Shown: positions 47,132 through 55,965 of the stretch, in pieces
Position numbering within the stretch: position 1 is the stretch's first letter
How the letters are laid out: the number at the start of each line of letters is the position of its first letter
Assembly: GCA_003280985.1 (NCBI GenBank)
Contig: QCDH01000003.1
Location: forward strand, 73,591-137,590
Length of the DNA: 64,000 bases
From: Prochlorococcus sp. AG-355-A18
Lineage (GTDB): Bacteria; Cyanobacteriota; Cyanobacteriia; PCC-6307; Cyanobiaceae
Reading direction: 5' to 3'
Program-made: the position numbers and the translations under genes
Notes under the pieces: generated by a model
What the model saw: only the letters and a program-made list of their open reading frames with translations
Told to the model about the DNA's origin: nothing
Database searches by the model: none

Positions 47132-47944
47132 TTATAAAAAACTTTTTATGGATTTAATCAGTAAGCTAATACCAACCAAAATACAAACTACTATAAAAGT
47201 TTTCTTAATTAGAACATTCCCATTTAATTTTGACAGGTGAGCCCCGAAATAACCTCCTGTAAAGGAACCAATTATTAATACTATCAGAATATTTGAAGGA
47301 ACTGATCCTATCCTTGCCAAAAATACTGCTCCTACAAAATTCCAAAAAATTCCAACAGTAAAAAAAGTCATACTTATGGCTCGAAGAAAATCCATTTCAA
47401 AAGTTTTTATTAATAGAATTGTTACAAGCAATCCAGTTCCTGAAGAAATAGAACCATTTAATATACCTATAAGAAAAATAAAAATTAAAAATCTAATTTT
47501 ATGAACAAAATTAAGCTTTTTATTACCAGATGACAAACCTAAATCTGGTTTAAGGAATGAATAAAAAGCTAATAATATGGATATTATTCCTAAAATTAGG
47601 TACAAGTACTTTTCTGATATATATTCAACTAAAGAAGCTCCAAAAATTACTCCAGGTAATCCAAAAATTAAAATTTGCCAAGAAACACTTATATCATTAC
47701 CTAAAGATTTGTAATTTCTTAAGGAACCCCCTATTCCTAGTGCTACTGTTGCAAATTTATGACTAGCCAAAGCCTGATAATAAGGAACTCCAGATAAAAT
47801 CAATGCTGGCAATTGTAATAATCCTGCTCCTCCCCCAGAAATCGCTGAGAAAGTATTAGAAAAAAACGATATCAAAAATATATAAATACTTTTAAATAAA
47901 GAATGATCAAAATTTCCTAATAATATTGTTAATAAATAAAGCAT
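47132..47944 (-). CDS. TauE/SafE-family permease
   Basis: A 270-residue protein with about eight hydrophobic spans. Family features: S-G-G-G-A-G-L-L-Q-L-P near residue 36 and G-S-I-S-S-G-T-G near 165, the twin Gly-rich repeats of the TauE/SafE fold. Members export sulfite, sulfonates or related anions; the substrate here cannot be told. Confidence 0.85.
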   Translation of the reverse strand: MLYLLTILLGNFDHSLFKSIYIFLISFFSNTFSAISGGGAGLLQLPALILSGVPYYQALASHKFATVALGIGGSLRNYKSLGNDISVSWQILIFGLPGVIFGASLVEYISEKYLYLILGIISILLAFYSFLKPDLGLSSGNKKLNFVHKIRFLIFIFLIGILNGSISSGTGLLVTILLIKTFEMDFLRAISMTFFTVGIFWNFVGAVFLARIGSVPSNILIVLIIGSFTGGYFGAHLSKLNGNVLIKKTFIVVCILVGISLLIKSIKSFL

Positions 47945-48076
47945 TAACTATAAATTTAAATTGCCCTTTATCTTAAAAAAGAGAAAATTATTCTTTTCAT
48001 AAGAAGCATTATCTTATCTTTTTCAATCATACTTTAAAAAAAACTGTTATTATCAAAAAAAATTATCAAGAATTTT

Positions 48077-48418
48077 ATGCATAGACAAGATGCAATTTAT
48101 CTTGATCAGTTTAGTCCCAAGATAAGTAATAAAAATTGGAGAGAGTCACTTAATAAACTTACTAATTATAAATGTATTTATTGCGGCAAACCCTCAGAAT
48201 CACTTGACCACCTTCACCCAATGTCAAAAGGAGGGATCAGCAGTACAAATAATTGCGTACCATGCTGTTTGTCATGTAATGGGAAGAAATCAGATTCAGA
48301 AGTTCTTAGTTGGTACAGAAAACAAATTTTTTATGATCCTCGAAGAGCTATGGCGATACGAGCATGGTTTAATGATGATTTAAAACTAGCGTCAGTTCTT
48401 TTGAAATACTTAAATTAA
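48077..48418 (+). CDS. HNH nuclease-domain protein
   Basis: A 113-residue protein consisting of an HNH domain: paired C-x-x-C zinc ligands (C-I-Y-C and C-L-S-C), L-D-H-L-H-P-M-S-K-G-G near 44, and T-N-N-C-V-P-C-C. Small free-standing HNH proteins are common in picocyanobacteria; the target is unknown. No phage or intron context is visible, so a housekeeping nuclease role is as likely as a mobile one. Confidence 0.88.
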   Translation: MHRQDAIYLDQFSPKISNKNWRESLNKLTNYKCIYCGKPSESLDHLHPMSKGGISSTNNCVPCCLSCNGKKSDSEVLSWYRKQIFYDPRRAMAIRAWFNDDLKLASVLLKYLN

Positions 48419-48505
48419 ATAATGAATGATAAATTGATTGAGATTCGAAAAAAAATATATATATATCCTTGAATAGGATCCTATATTTAGTAAGCAATGT
48501 TTTTA

Positions 48506-48700
48506 TTAAATTATTCTTATTCTTTCTGAATTTATATTATTACTCTTAAAAATAGAGATATTAGAATAATCATCTTTCCACATTATTGGTGAATCTATAA
48601 CCTTTCTCTCTGGAGACTTTACTGAAAAAATCAATCCAAATACAAAAAGAATAGTAATCAAAATTATAGTCAATACAAATTTGTCTGAAATATTATTCAT
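48506..48700 (-). CDS. Small single-span membrane protein, unknown
   Basis: A 64-residue protein with one helix (V-L-T-I-I-L-I-T-I-L-F-V-F-G-L-I-F-S-V) and a polar tail. It starts 9 bases after the stop of the exported protein at 48710, so it is probably on the same message. Confidence 0.6.
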   Translation of the reverse strand: MNNISDKFVLTIILITILFVFGLIFSVKSPERKVIDSPIMWKDDYSNISIFKSNNINSERIRII

Positions 48701-48709
48701 TAACCTAAT

Positions 48710-49111
48710 CTATCTTGAAAAATTTTTGTCAGGAGTAGTTTTTTCGTAAATTTCCAGAAAATATGATTTAAAATAATTAATTCCCTCATTTCCAATCAAT
48801 CCAATTGACTGTCCGCAATCATTTACTACTTGTGATGAAATTTGATTTGCTAAGTCGCTTTTCTCAATCCATTTTTTCTGAGGATTGTAAGAGAACGATA
48901 TAATGTTTTCAGTCTTTACAATAGCTGATTTCATTGCTTCATCTTTAGAAAGACCATTTTGGATAGCATTGCAATATTTCTTAGAGAAATTATTAGAAAT
49001 CCTATTTTGTAGCAAACTAACACTAGGATCGGAAGTATCAAAAGCTAAACCTATTGCGGGTTTTAATTGGAAAATTATAAATAAAAATAAGACAAAAAAT
49101 GATTTTAACAA
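48710..49111 (-). CDS. Exported protein with signal peptide, unknown
   Basis: A 133-residue protein with an N-terminal signal (hydrophobic 4-20, then G-L-A-F). The mature part has two cysteines (K-Y-C-N-A-I-Q-N-G and V-N-D-C-G-Q-S) that could form a disulfide. Likely periplasmic or lumenal. No family recognised. Confidence 0.65.
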   Translation of the reverse strand: MLKSFFVLFLFIIFQLKPAIGLAFDTSDPSVSLLQNRISNNFSKKYCNAIQNGLSKDEAMKSAIVKTENIISFSYNPQKKWIEKSDLANQISSQVVNDCGQSIGLIGNEGINYFKSYFLEIYEKTTPDKNFSR

Positions 49112-49263
49112 CAGCTATTAATCAATAGTACATAAGTAATATAATAGTATTTTAAAATTGTCTTTTCAATTAAATCTGATAATTATTAAAAGCAAATTAA
49201 ATTTCAATTTATTAATAATTAAAAGTATTGCGATAAGTTCAGTAATAATAGTCAGAGGTTTAT

Positions 49264-49497
49264 TTGACTACAAATATGTACGAATCATTGATGACATTGC
49301 TATTTTTTCCTGATTGGACAAATGGATTACCTTCAGATTTCTTAATTCTTCATTTTTTTGTAGGAGCTGTGATTTTCCCATTCAACATGATTCATGCTAA
49401 AGCAAGAAAAATTGACAGTCAAAACCCACAGGAAGCCGCTAATGGGTATAAAAATTTAGATAATGCAACATTTTTTGGATACGAGGAAATCAATTAG
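49264..49497 (+). CDS. Small membrane protein, unknown
   Basis: A 77-residue protein with a central hydrophobic stretch (L-I-L-H-F-F-V-G-A-V-I-F-P-F) and polar C-terminus (K-I-D-S-Q-N-P-Q-E-A-A-N-G). Start may be TTG at 49264 or ATG at 49276. It is followed by another small membrane protein on the same strand. Confidence 0.55.
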   Translation: MTTNMYESLMTLLFFPDWTNGLPSDFLILHFFVGAVIFPFNMIHAKARKIDSQNPQEAANGYKNLDNATFFGYEEIN

Positions 49498-49530
49498 ATT
49501 TCCATAAAATTTATTTAAGGAATTAGTTTA

Positions 49531-49758
49531 TTGATGATAATTTCCCTAAATACATCTTTAGATCTTAAAGTATTTAGTCCCAGTGAACCCATAGGAATAT
49601 TCATAATTTTTGTAGGATTAATATTTACTGGCATGATTTTCTATATTATTTATGCTGTAAGCACTAATAAAGAATCCTTGGAAGACAAAAAAATAAGAAC
49701 TAAAAAGGAGTACTTGCAAAAGGAGAAAATAGGAAAATTATTTCCTAAGAAAAAATAA
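49531..49758 (+). CDS. Small single-span membrane protein, unknown
   Basis: A 75-residue protein: one helix (I-G-I-F-I-I-F-V-G-L-I-F-T-G-M-I-F-Y-I-I) followed by a strongly charged Lys/Glu tail. TTG at 49531 is directly followed by ATG at 49534, the better start. Confidence 0.6.
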   Translation: MMIISLNTSLDLKVFSPSEPIGIFIIFVGLIFTGMIFYIIYAVSTNKESLEDKKIRTKKEYLQKEKIGKLFPKKK

Positions 49759-49982
49759 ATTTAATTGCTTTATTACTATAAAGATATTTATTTATATTAT
49801 TAATTATTAAATCAGTAGGATCTAAAAACATTAGTTTTAATTCTCTTAAATCAAACATTTTTCTAAAAATTTAACTATAACAATAAAACTTTTTTTACGA
49901 GGACTTCATATTGTTAATTGCACATCTTAATTATTTTCATATCAAGCAAAAAATGTTAAAAATGGAAAAATAATTTGAAATC

Positions 49983-50486
49983 TTGGAGAATTCAACTCAA
50001 TATCTATTTCTTGCTAGTGGAGTGAACAATGGAGAAGGGTTTTGGATTGTGGGAATAAAAAATTGCGATGAAAATATTCTTGAGGATGAAAATCTTTTAG
50101 ATTGCCATAGAAAAGAATTAATAGGTAATGAATCAGCAAAAGATATTCTTTTAGCTATTAATTTAAACGTAAATAATTTATTAAATGAACTAAGAAATAA
50201 AAATTATTTAATTGCGAGACCTTCAATAGGGATTCCATTTGATATCCCTTTAGAAATCTTGGAAAATATTTTTGATTTTTGGTTAGATATTTATAAAAAT
50301 CATAAAGCTTGGGAAGCTTGTTTAGGACTTCTTAAAGTTAGAAAAAGGATTCCCCTAACAAACCTAATTGAGAGTGAAAGTTTAAAAGGAAATTCTAAAA
50401 AATGGGCTATAAAAATTGAAACTTTACATAATTATGTTCCTTCTTCTCTTAAAAATGAAAAATTAAATGACCCCATGTGGGAATGA
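49983..50486 (+). CDS. Soluble protein, unknown, first gene of a coupled run
   Basis: A 167-residue protein: L-F-L-A-S-G-V-N-N-G-E-G-F-W-I-V-G-I near the start, I-A-R-P-S-I-G-I-P-F-D-I-P near 78, and W-E-A-C-L-G-L-L-K near 105. Start taken as TTG (49983). It ends in an ATGA overlap with the next gene, opening a four-gene coupled run that includes a phosphoribosyltransferase and a deoxyribosyltransferase-like protein. No family recognised. Confidence 0.6.
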   Translation: MENSTQYLFLASGVNNGEGFWIVGIKNCDENILEDENLLDCHRKELIGNESAKDILLAINLNVNNLLNELRNKNYLIARPSIGIPFDIPLEILENIFDFWLDIYKNHKAWEACLGLLKVRKRIPLTNLIESESLKGNSKKWAIKIETLHNYVPSSLKNEKLNDPMWE

Positions 50487-50746
50487 TTTTATCTTTAAAT
50501 ACTAAAAATATTTACTTAGTTGGATATTTAAGTAAAAATAGAATAACTAATAATTTAAAAATGAATAAGCCATATTCTTTTAGTATCGATCAAATGAACG
50601 GTATAGTTGAGGATACATATGCCAAGATAATAAATGAATGTGAAAATTTAAAAAAAAATACTAATTGTCCAAATGAACAAGTATTAGCACTTTTAAGTGT
50701 AATTGCTTCAAATTACGCTACCAAAACAGAAAAAAACGAAAATTAA
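50483..50746 (+). CDS. Small helical protein, unknown, coupled run
   Basis: An 87-residue protein starting at the ATG that overlaps the previous stop. The second half is helical with two Cys (I-I-N-E-C-E-N-L and N-T-N-C-P-N-E-Q-V-L). The next gene begins 1 base after its stop. No family recognised. Confidence 0.6.
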   Translation: MILSLNTKNIYLVGYLSKNRITNNLKMNKPYSFSIDQMNGIVEDTYAKIINECENLKKNTNCPNEQVLALLSVIASNYATKTEKNEN

Positions 50747-50747
50747 T

Positions 50748-51143
50748 ATGATTAGTTATTTTACTTGGAGCGAATTTGATGAAAGCGTAGAACAAATAGC
50801 TAATAAATGTAGGTTTAAGGAGTTTTCTGGAATATATGGAGTTCCTCGTGGTGGATTATGTCTTGCTGTAGCACTAAGCCATAAATTAAAAATTGAATTA
50901 ATTTCAGAACCACTAAAAAATTCACTAATAGTAGATGATGTTTATGAAACTGGTCTCACATTAACGAGCTTCAAGGATATTGAAGGAGCAATGTTTTATG
51001 TATTATTTAGTAAAATCAAACCTACGTGGTGGAATACAGTATTTATATCTAAAAAAAGCCAATGGATTGTTTTCCCTTGGGAAAATACTTTAACTTCAAA
51101 AAGTGACCGCGAAGATTACATCAAAAAAAGAGGTTTGAGTTGA
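50748..51143 (+). CDS. Phosphoribosyltransferase-fold protein
   Basis: A 131-residue type-I PRTase-like protein: G-I-Y-G-V-P-R-G-G-L near residue 28 and the PRPP-binding loop L-I-V-D-D-V-Y-E-T-G-L-T-L near 61. Such enzymes move a base to or from PRPP. It is shorter than hypoxanthine or orotate PRTases, so the substrate is open. It overlaps the next gene (TTGA), a deoxyribosyltransferase-like enzyme, which suggests a joint nucleotide role. Confidence 0.8.
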   Translation: MISYFTWSEFDESVEQIANKCRFKEFSGIYGVPRGGLCLAVALSHKLKIELISEPLKNSLIVDDVYETGLTLTSFKDIEGAMFYVLFSKIKPTWWNTVFISKKSQWIVFPWENTLTSKSDREDYIKKRGLS

Positions 51144-51598
51144 GTAAGAAATTATATTTGGCAAATCCATATGGATTTTCAAAACAAACTAAAACACTTT
51201 TAAATGAATTTATTGAAATCTTCAATGATTTAAATGTAGAAGTATTTGAACCTTTTGAAAGAGCAAAACCATTAACACAACAAAAAAGTCAATGGGCATA
51301 TGAAGTTGCAAGTAGTAATTTCAATGATTTAAAAGAATGTGATTGTATTTTTGCGATTGTTAATGGAAATCCTCCAGATGAAGGGGTAATGATTGAATTA
51401 GGTATCGCAATTGCTCTAAAAAAAGAAATCTTTTTATTCAGGGATGATTTTAGAAATTGTTCTGATAGCGATCAATACCCATTAAATCTAATGTTATTTC
51501 TTGGCCTGCCTAAAGACAATTGGGAAAAATATTATTTTGAATCATTACAAGACATAAAAAGTAATAAAAAAAGATTTATTGAGTGGGCAAAAAAATAG
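51140..51598 (+). CDS. Nucleoside 2-deoxyribosyltransferase-like protein
   Basis: A 152-residue protein with L-Y-L-A-N-P-Y-G-F-S at the start, V-F-E-P-F near 36, C-D-C-I-F-A-I-V-N-G-N-P-P-D-E-G-V-M-I-E near 67 and G-I-A-I-A-L-K-K near 90. D and E of the P-D-E-G...E pattern are the catalytic region in this family, which swaps bases between deoxynucleosides. TTG start overlaps the PRTase stop. Confidence 0.8.
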   Translation: MSKKLYLANPYGFSKQTKTLLNEFIEIFNDLNVEVFEPFERAKPLTQQKSQWAYEVASSNFNDLKECDCIFAIVNGNPPDEGVMIELGIAIALKKEIFLFRDDFRNCSDSDQYPLNLMLFLGLPKDNWEKYYFESLQDIKSNKKRFIEWAKK

Positions 51599-51683
51599 CC
51601 AAATAAACCATTACCCTTAATTAGAAGTTTTGAGTTTGAATATATCTTTTGGAGGTGCTAGAATAACATTTATTTAGAAAATT

Positions 51684-51860
51684 TTGACACAAGTTACAGT
51701 TGGAGAGAACGAGGGGATTGAGTCAGCCCTTAGAAGATTTAAAAGACAAGTATCTAAGTCGGGAATCTTTGCAGATTTAAAAAGACTAAGACATCACGAA
51801 ACTCCTATTGAAAAATATAAAAGAAAGTTGCAACAGAGACGAAAAGCTAGAAGAAGATAA
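51684..51860 (+). CDS. rpsU: Ribosomal protein bS21
   Basis: A 58-residue small-subunit protein with a TTG start: [24 protein letters not shown], and a very basic end ([11 protein letters not shown]). Length and motifs fit bS21, which helps mRNA docking on the 30S subunit. Confidence 0.93.
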
Positions 51861-51891
51861 TCTGCCACAGCTCATAAAGTTTTTGAATTTG

Positions 51892-51914
51892 GTTTGATAT
51901 TACAAACTTTTTTT
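51892..51914 (+). terminator. Weak terminator between rpsU and the HhH gene
   Basis: GTTTG / CAAAC stem, 6-base loop and seven T bases after rpsU. Confidence 0.5.
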
Positions 51915-51939
51915 AGAAAGGTTTAAAATAAAATTTTAA

Positions 51940-52263
51940 CTACTTAAGTTTTTTAAGCTTCTTAACAAGATTTATTCCAACTCCTGACACGGCAAGAAGA
52001 TCTTTTTCATCTGCAGAGATAACTGCCTTTGTTGTTTTAAATCCAGCCTCATACAAAGCTTTTGCGCTTTTTGCTCCAACACCTGGAAGTGTAGTCAAAG
52101 TTTCAATATTTTTCTTAGAATTAACCGCTTTGGTTTTTGTTTTTGTTTTTGCTTTCGTTTTAGCAGACTTTGCTGCTTTTTTTTCTTTCTTTAAAGGAGT
52201 TTCAGGAATTACTGCACTTTTAAATAAAATAGATTTTAGTTTGCTGAGAAATTTAGAAATCAT
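51940..52263 (-). CDS. Helix-hairpin-helix DNA-binding protein
   Basis: A 107-residue protein. A basic, Lys/Thr/Ala-rich linker (about 25-50) is followed by two helix-hairpin-helix units: L-P-G-V-G-A-K-S-A-K-A-L near 58 and V-S-G-V-G-I-N-L-V-K-K-L near 92. This fold binds DNA backbone without sequence specificity. The Lys-rich linker suggests nucleoid or repair association, but no partner gene is adjacent. Confidence 0.82.
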   Translation of the reverse strand: MISKFLSKLKSILFKSAVIPETPLKKEKKAAKSAKTKAKTKTKTKAVNSKKNIETLTTLPGVGAKSAKALYEAGFKTTKAVISADEKDLLAVSGVGINLVKKLKKLK

Positions 52264-52533
52264 TGCAATATATAAGTAATAAAATTAGCTATCCTGTTTT
52301 AATATTATCAAATTCCAGAGGAAATAATAATGAGACAAAAAACTAACTGAATAGAAATAATTTATTTACAATTATATAAAGACACACATTTAATATTTAT
52401 GCAAGCTTACAAGCCATTGCAAGGTATTCTAAATTTTTTTAAAACTAAAAAAAAGATAAAATGATCATTCAAAATTTAAAGGTATATTTATTAATAGTAA
52501 AGTTAAAATCTTATTAAAGAACAGTTCATAAAA

Positions 52534-53130
52534 ATGAAGCTTATTTTCATAAGTGGACCTTCCGGAAGCGGTAAAACAACTTTATCAAATCATATTATTA
52601 AAAAAAATAAAAATGGTATTGTGTTAAGAACAGACAATTACTATAAGACAGGGTTAATAAGTAAATTACTACCAAAATTTGTAGAAGGTTTTTTTGATAG
52701 AAGTATTAGTTTTAATAACGAACTATTCAAAAAAGATTTTGATTTTATTTATAAGAATGGAATTTCAATCTGTGATCGTTATTATAATTTCGAAAAGAAA
52801 ACAATTCAAAATATCCTAAATGAAACAAAAAATATTAAATTTTTAATTGTTGAAGGTATATTTGCTAAAGAATTCTCAAGCACTTTAAATAATAAGGATT
52901 ATATTTTTTTAGAAATAAAAACTAAAAAAAATGAGTGCATGAAAAGAGTTGTCCAAAGAGATATAAAAGAAAGAGGGAAGGATAAAAAACAAGCTGAGAA
53001 TGATTTCTTAAAATCATGGAGCATTTATTATGAAAAATTCAAACCTATTAGCATAAAAAATAATACAAATAAATTCATTATTAAAAAAAACACTGACATA
53101 GATAAAATTCTGAAAAACTTATTTAATTAA
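52534..53130 (+). CDS. Uridine kinase-like P-loop protein
   Basis: A 198-residue kinase: Walker A G-P-S-G-S-G-K-T-T (residues 8-16), V-L-R-T-D-N-Y-Y-K-T near 30, and D-R-Y-Y-N-F then L-I-V-E-G-I-F near 108, with R-V-V-Q-R-D-I-K-E-R-G in the lid. This is the layout of uridine/phosphoribulokinase-type enzymes. The substrate is likely a nucleoside but is not certain. Its end overlaps the convergent oxidoreductase gene by 12 bases. Confidence 0.82.
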   Translation: MKLIFISGPSGSGKTTLSNHIIKKNKNGIVLRTDNYYKTGLISKLLPKFVEGFFDRSISFNNELFKKDFDFIYKNGISICDRYYNFEKKTIQNILNETKNIKFLIVEGIFAKEFSSTLNNKDYIFLEIKTKKNECMKRVVQRDIKERGKDKKQAENDFLKSWSIYYEKFKPISIKNNTNKFIIKKNTDIDKILKNLFN

Positions 53131-54285
53131 GTCTTTAATTTTTTTCTCTAATATTAAAGCACTTAAAATTGAGCCTTCAATTCTGCCAAATCCATCTCCT
53201 TCAAACCAGTCTCCACAAAATCCAATTTTATATTTTCTACTAAATTGTAAAGATAATGGTACTGCAAGGCCAGAGGGCTGTGAAGCTCTCCATTTCATAA
53301 TAGATATTTTTTCATCAAAAGTTAATTTATGTACTACAGAATTCTCTTCAAACAGTTTATTGAAATTTGCAATTATTTTTTGTTTAAAAACTTCTTCATC
53401 ATTTACATTTAGATAAGAATTAATTAAGTCTGCATTTTTTGAATGCACTACAATTCCTAATTTATTATTATCTTGCAGCTGAAAAATAATTCTTTCAAAT
53501 CTATATTTTTTTTCTAAATTATTTTTTAAATAAAAATACCTCTGTTTTTTAGAATAATAATCTTTATAACTATAATTTTCATTTGTATAAATTAAAAAAG
53601 TTAACCTAGGAATAAATGTTTGTTCTTCTAAGAAATTTAATAGTAAATCTATTTTTTTATCACTATTAATAGGAATTGCTTTTCTTAATGGAATTTGCTT
53701 TACGTTTAATATTTTTAAAGACCTCTTATGTAACAACAAATTAGTTGAACAAATTAGATATTTAGACTTGAATTTGTCGCCATTTTTTGATGTTAGTAAC
53801 CATTCCTTATCATTAAACTTAATGTCAACTATTAAAGTTTCAAAGAAAAAATCAATTTCCTCTTTTAAATTATTTGACTCGATAATCTTTTTCGATAATT
53901 CACTCATGGAATCTAAAGAAAAATAATTAACCCCGCAAGAAAATTCAGATTTTTTTATGGTTTCTAAATTAGAATCTTCATTTAAAAAAAATATTTCTGA
54001 GTCGTCAATTTTTATATATTTATTTTCCAATAATTCATCAATATATCTTTTTAATAGAAGATTATTTTTACTGTTAGATATATTAAAATTTGGAGCACCA
54101 TGGTTTAATTTCCATCCTTCATATTTTTTGCTTATTCTTGTACTTGATCTCCCTCCAAGTCCGCGACCAATTTCAATTAATCCAACTTTTTTTGTAATAT
54201 TATTTTTCAGATACTTCGAAGCGAAAACACACGCAGATATACCTCCACCTATTATTAATAAGTCATATATAACATCACTTTTCAT
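53119..54285 (-). CDS. FAD-dependent oxidoreductase (renalase/amine-oxidase-like fold)
   Basis: A 388-residue flavoprotein with dinucleotide motif I-I-G-G-G-I-S-A-C-V-F near residue 11, G-R-G-L-G-G-R-S-S-T-R near 40, and the C-terminal F-C-G-D-W-F-E-G-D-G-F-G-R-I-E-G-S near 360 that contacts FAD. Substrate unknown. It has strong AT bias, like its neighbours. Confidence 0.82.
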   Translation of the reverse strand: MKSDVIYDLLIIGGGISACVFASKYLKNNITKKVGLIEIGRGLGGRSSTRISKKYEGWKLNHGAPNFNISNSKNNLLLKRYIDELLENKYIKIDDSEIFFLNEDSNLETIKKSEFSCGVNYFSLDSMSELSKKIIESNNLKEEIDFFFETLIVDIKFNDKEWLLTSKNGDKFKSKYLICSTNLLLHKRSLKILNVKQIPLRKAIPINSDKKIDLLLNFLEEQTFIPRLTFLIYTNENYSYKDYYSKKQRYFYLKNNLEKKYRFERIIFQLQDNNKLGIVVHSKNADLINSYLNVNDEEVFKQKIIANFNKLFEENSVVHKLTFDEKISIMKWRASQPSGLAVPLSLQFSRKYKIGFCGDWFEGDGFGRIEGSILSALILEKKIKDLIK

Positions 54286-54305
54286 AAGTTTAATATTGAC
54301 ATAAA

Positions 54306-55109
54306 TTATCTTTCATTTTCTAAAAAACTATAAACAGAATCAATTTTCTCTGATGATGAAAAATCAGATTCAATTAAAGGTGTAATATTATTTTTTTTAT
54401 AAAAGCTAACTAAATCGTTTGTGAAATCAAAAAAATTCTCCAAGGCATATAAATATTTTTCAGATATATATACCTCTTTCCAAGGACGAAATTTAAACCT
54501 TGCTATAAATTGTTTAGAAGGAATAAATAAACTTCCAAATAAATTTAATTTTTCTTCATTAGCTACGTTTTTAAGAAAAGTCACCTCATTCTGAAGAACT
54601 TTAATATCTGTACCATATTGAAACCAAATTGAATTTATTAACCCAGTCGAAATTTTTTTTTCGAACCTTTCCCTTTCTGAAGAAATATTATAATATTTTT
54701 TCAAATATGGATTGTAAGCTATACCTAATTTAACTTTTAAATTTTTTTCTTTTTTTAAATAAGCTAATACATCGACTGAGTCATAGTTTTTTTTCTTATT
54801 TGATCCCGACACAAGCAGAATTTCATAATTTTTATTAGTCTGAGAACTTTTAATAAAATCTAAAAACTCCTGATATGATTTTTCTTTATTTTTTGTATAT
54901 TGATGATAAAGACTATAATGATAGGTCACATTAAATTCATTATAGTTTTTAGATATATATTTAATAGTTGAATTAAATAAATCCTTCTTTAAAAGTCCTT
55001 TACATGGAATATTTATATTTTTTATATTATTTAATTTGCAGAAATTAAGTTTATTGTCTAACTGAGAAATATTTTTAAAGGATAATTCAAATCTTATATT
55101 ATTGTTCAT
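54306..55109 (-). CDS. TIM-barrel-like protein, possibly MTHFR superfamily
   Basis: A 267-residue soluble protein. Alternating beta/alpha pattern, F-E-L-S-F near the start, I-L-L-V-S-G-S-N near 95, K-L-G-I-A-Y-N-P-Y near 127 and L-F-G-S-L-F-I-P-S near 187 resemble the strand ends of the methylenetetrahydrofolate reductase superfamily. The match is weak and length is typical of a single barrel. It is directly upstream of the oxidoreductase, so the two may share a pathway. Confidence 0.5.
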   Translation of the reverse strand: MNNNIRFELSFKNISQLDNKLNFCKLNNIKNINIPCKGLLKKDLFNSTIKYISKNYNEFNVTYHYSLYHQYTKNKEKSYQEFLDFIKSSQTNKNYEILLVSGSNKKKNYDSVDVLAYLKKEKNLKVKLGIAYNPYLKKYYNISSERERFEKKISTGLINSIWFQYGTDIKVLQNEVTFLKNVANEEKLNLFGSLFIPSKQFIARFKFRPWKEVYISEKYLYALENFFDFTNDLVSFYKKNNITPLIESDFSSSEKIDSVYSFLENER

Positions 55110-55537
55110 TGTTTAGTAGTCATATTTAGTCACTCAACATCTTAACGAAAACACGCATCTGCTACGATTCTTATTTTGGAAGTCGTTTTTTATTCTTAGC
55201 CTCTAGAAATAACTGGGGGAAATCTCTAATATAGCTTTTAAAGAAATTTTATCTTCTGCAGTTTTTCAATAATTTGATTAAAACATTTCCAATTTTCTTG
55301 TATTACTAAACCGGGCCATGATAAAAAAGACTTCCAAAAATCCAAAAAAATAAAAATAAAAAAACCTCATAACAAATAAATTTTTAATTTTACTAATTAA
55401 AATTAAAAACATTAGTTCAATTGTATTAGAAAATAATTAATAAAATATTTCCTTTCTTCTTATCGCAGATATTTAATCCATGAAAGATTTTCATGAACTC
55501 GAGAGGTTAGAATAACAAAAAAGTATTATTTTAGAAT
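55110..55537. other. Noncoding stretch upstream of a small conserved gene
   Basis: No convincing ORF or RNA hairpin with a T run on either strand. It contains the divergent promoter region of the 54306 and 55538 genes. Confidence 0.4.
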
Positions 55538-55942
55538 ATGGCTAGCCAAGATTATCTAATTGCAATAGCTTTAATAGAGCAAAACTTAGTTAGAGCAATG
55601 CCTCTTGGAGGTAAAGAAATTAAAGATAATTTAGAGGAATCAGAAAATTTCAAGAAACTTGGAGAAGAGGTAATTTTAAATCTTCTAATGAGAGTGTTTC
55701 AAAGAAGTGATGAAGGTGCTTTAAAAAGGGCTTCTGAAGAAAAAGGTTTGCTCCTTGTTCATATGCATCCTAAAAGAATGCAGAAAGAGCTTCCATTCAT
55801 TAAATCTGAATGGATAAGAGATGGAGATACACAACAGTTTCTAAAATACCTTGGCAATCTCTCAAAAGAAGTATGGACAGCATCTTTCGTAAAATACAAA
55901 GGGATTGAATTTACTTCTATCTCGAAGAATGATGAGATCTAA
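55538..55942 (+). CDS. Conserved soluble protein, unknown
   Basis: A 134-residue protein: I-A-L-I-E-Q-N-L-V-R-A-M-P-L-G-G-K near the start, helical centre with M-R-V-F-Q-R-S-D-E-G-A-L, and W-I-R-D-G-D-T-Q-Q-F-L near 90. No membrane segment. No family recognised. Confidence 0.65.
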   Translation: MASQDYLIAIALIEQNLVRAMPLGGKEIKDNLEESENFKKLGEEVILNLLMRVFQRSDEGALKRASEEKGLLLVHMHPKRMQKELPFIKSEWIRDGDTQQFLKYLGNLSKEVWTASFVKYKGIEFTSISKNDEI

Positions 55943-55965
55943 ATATATTAAAAATATTTTTCTTT

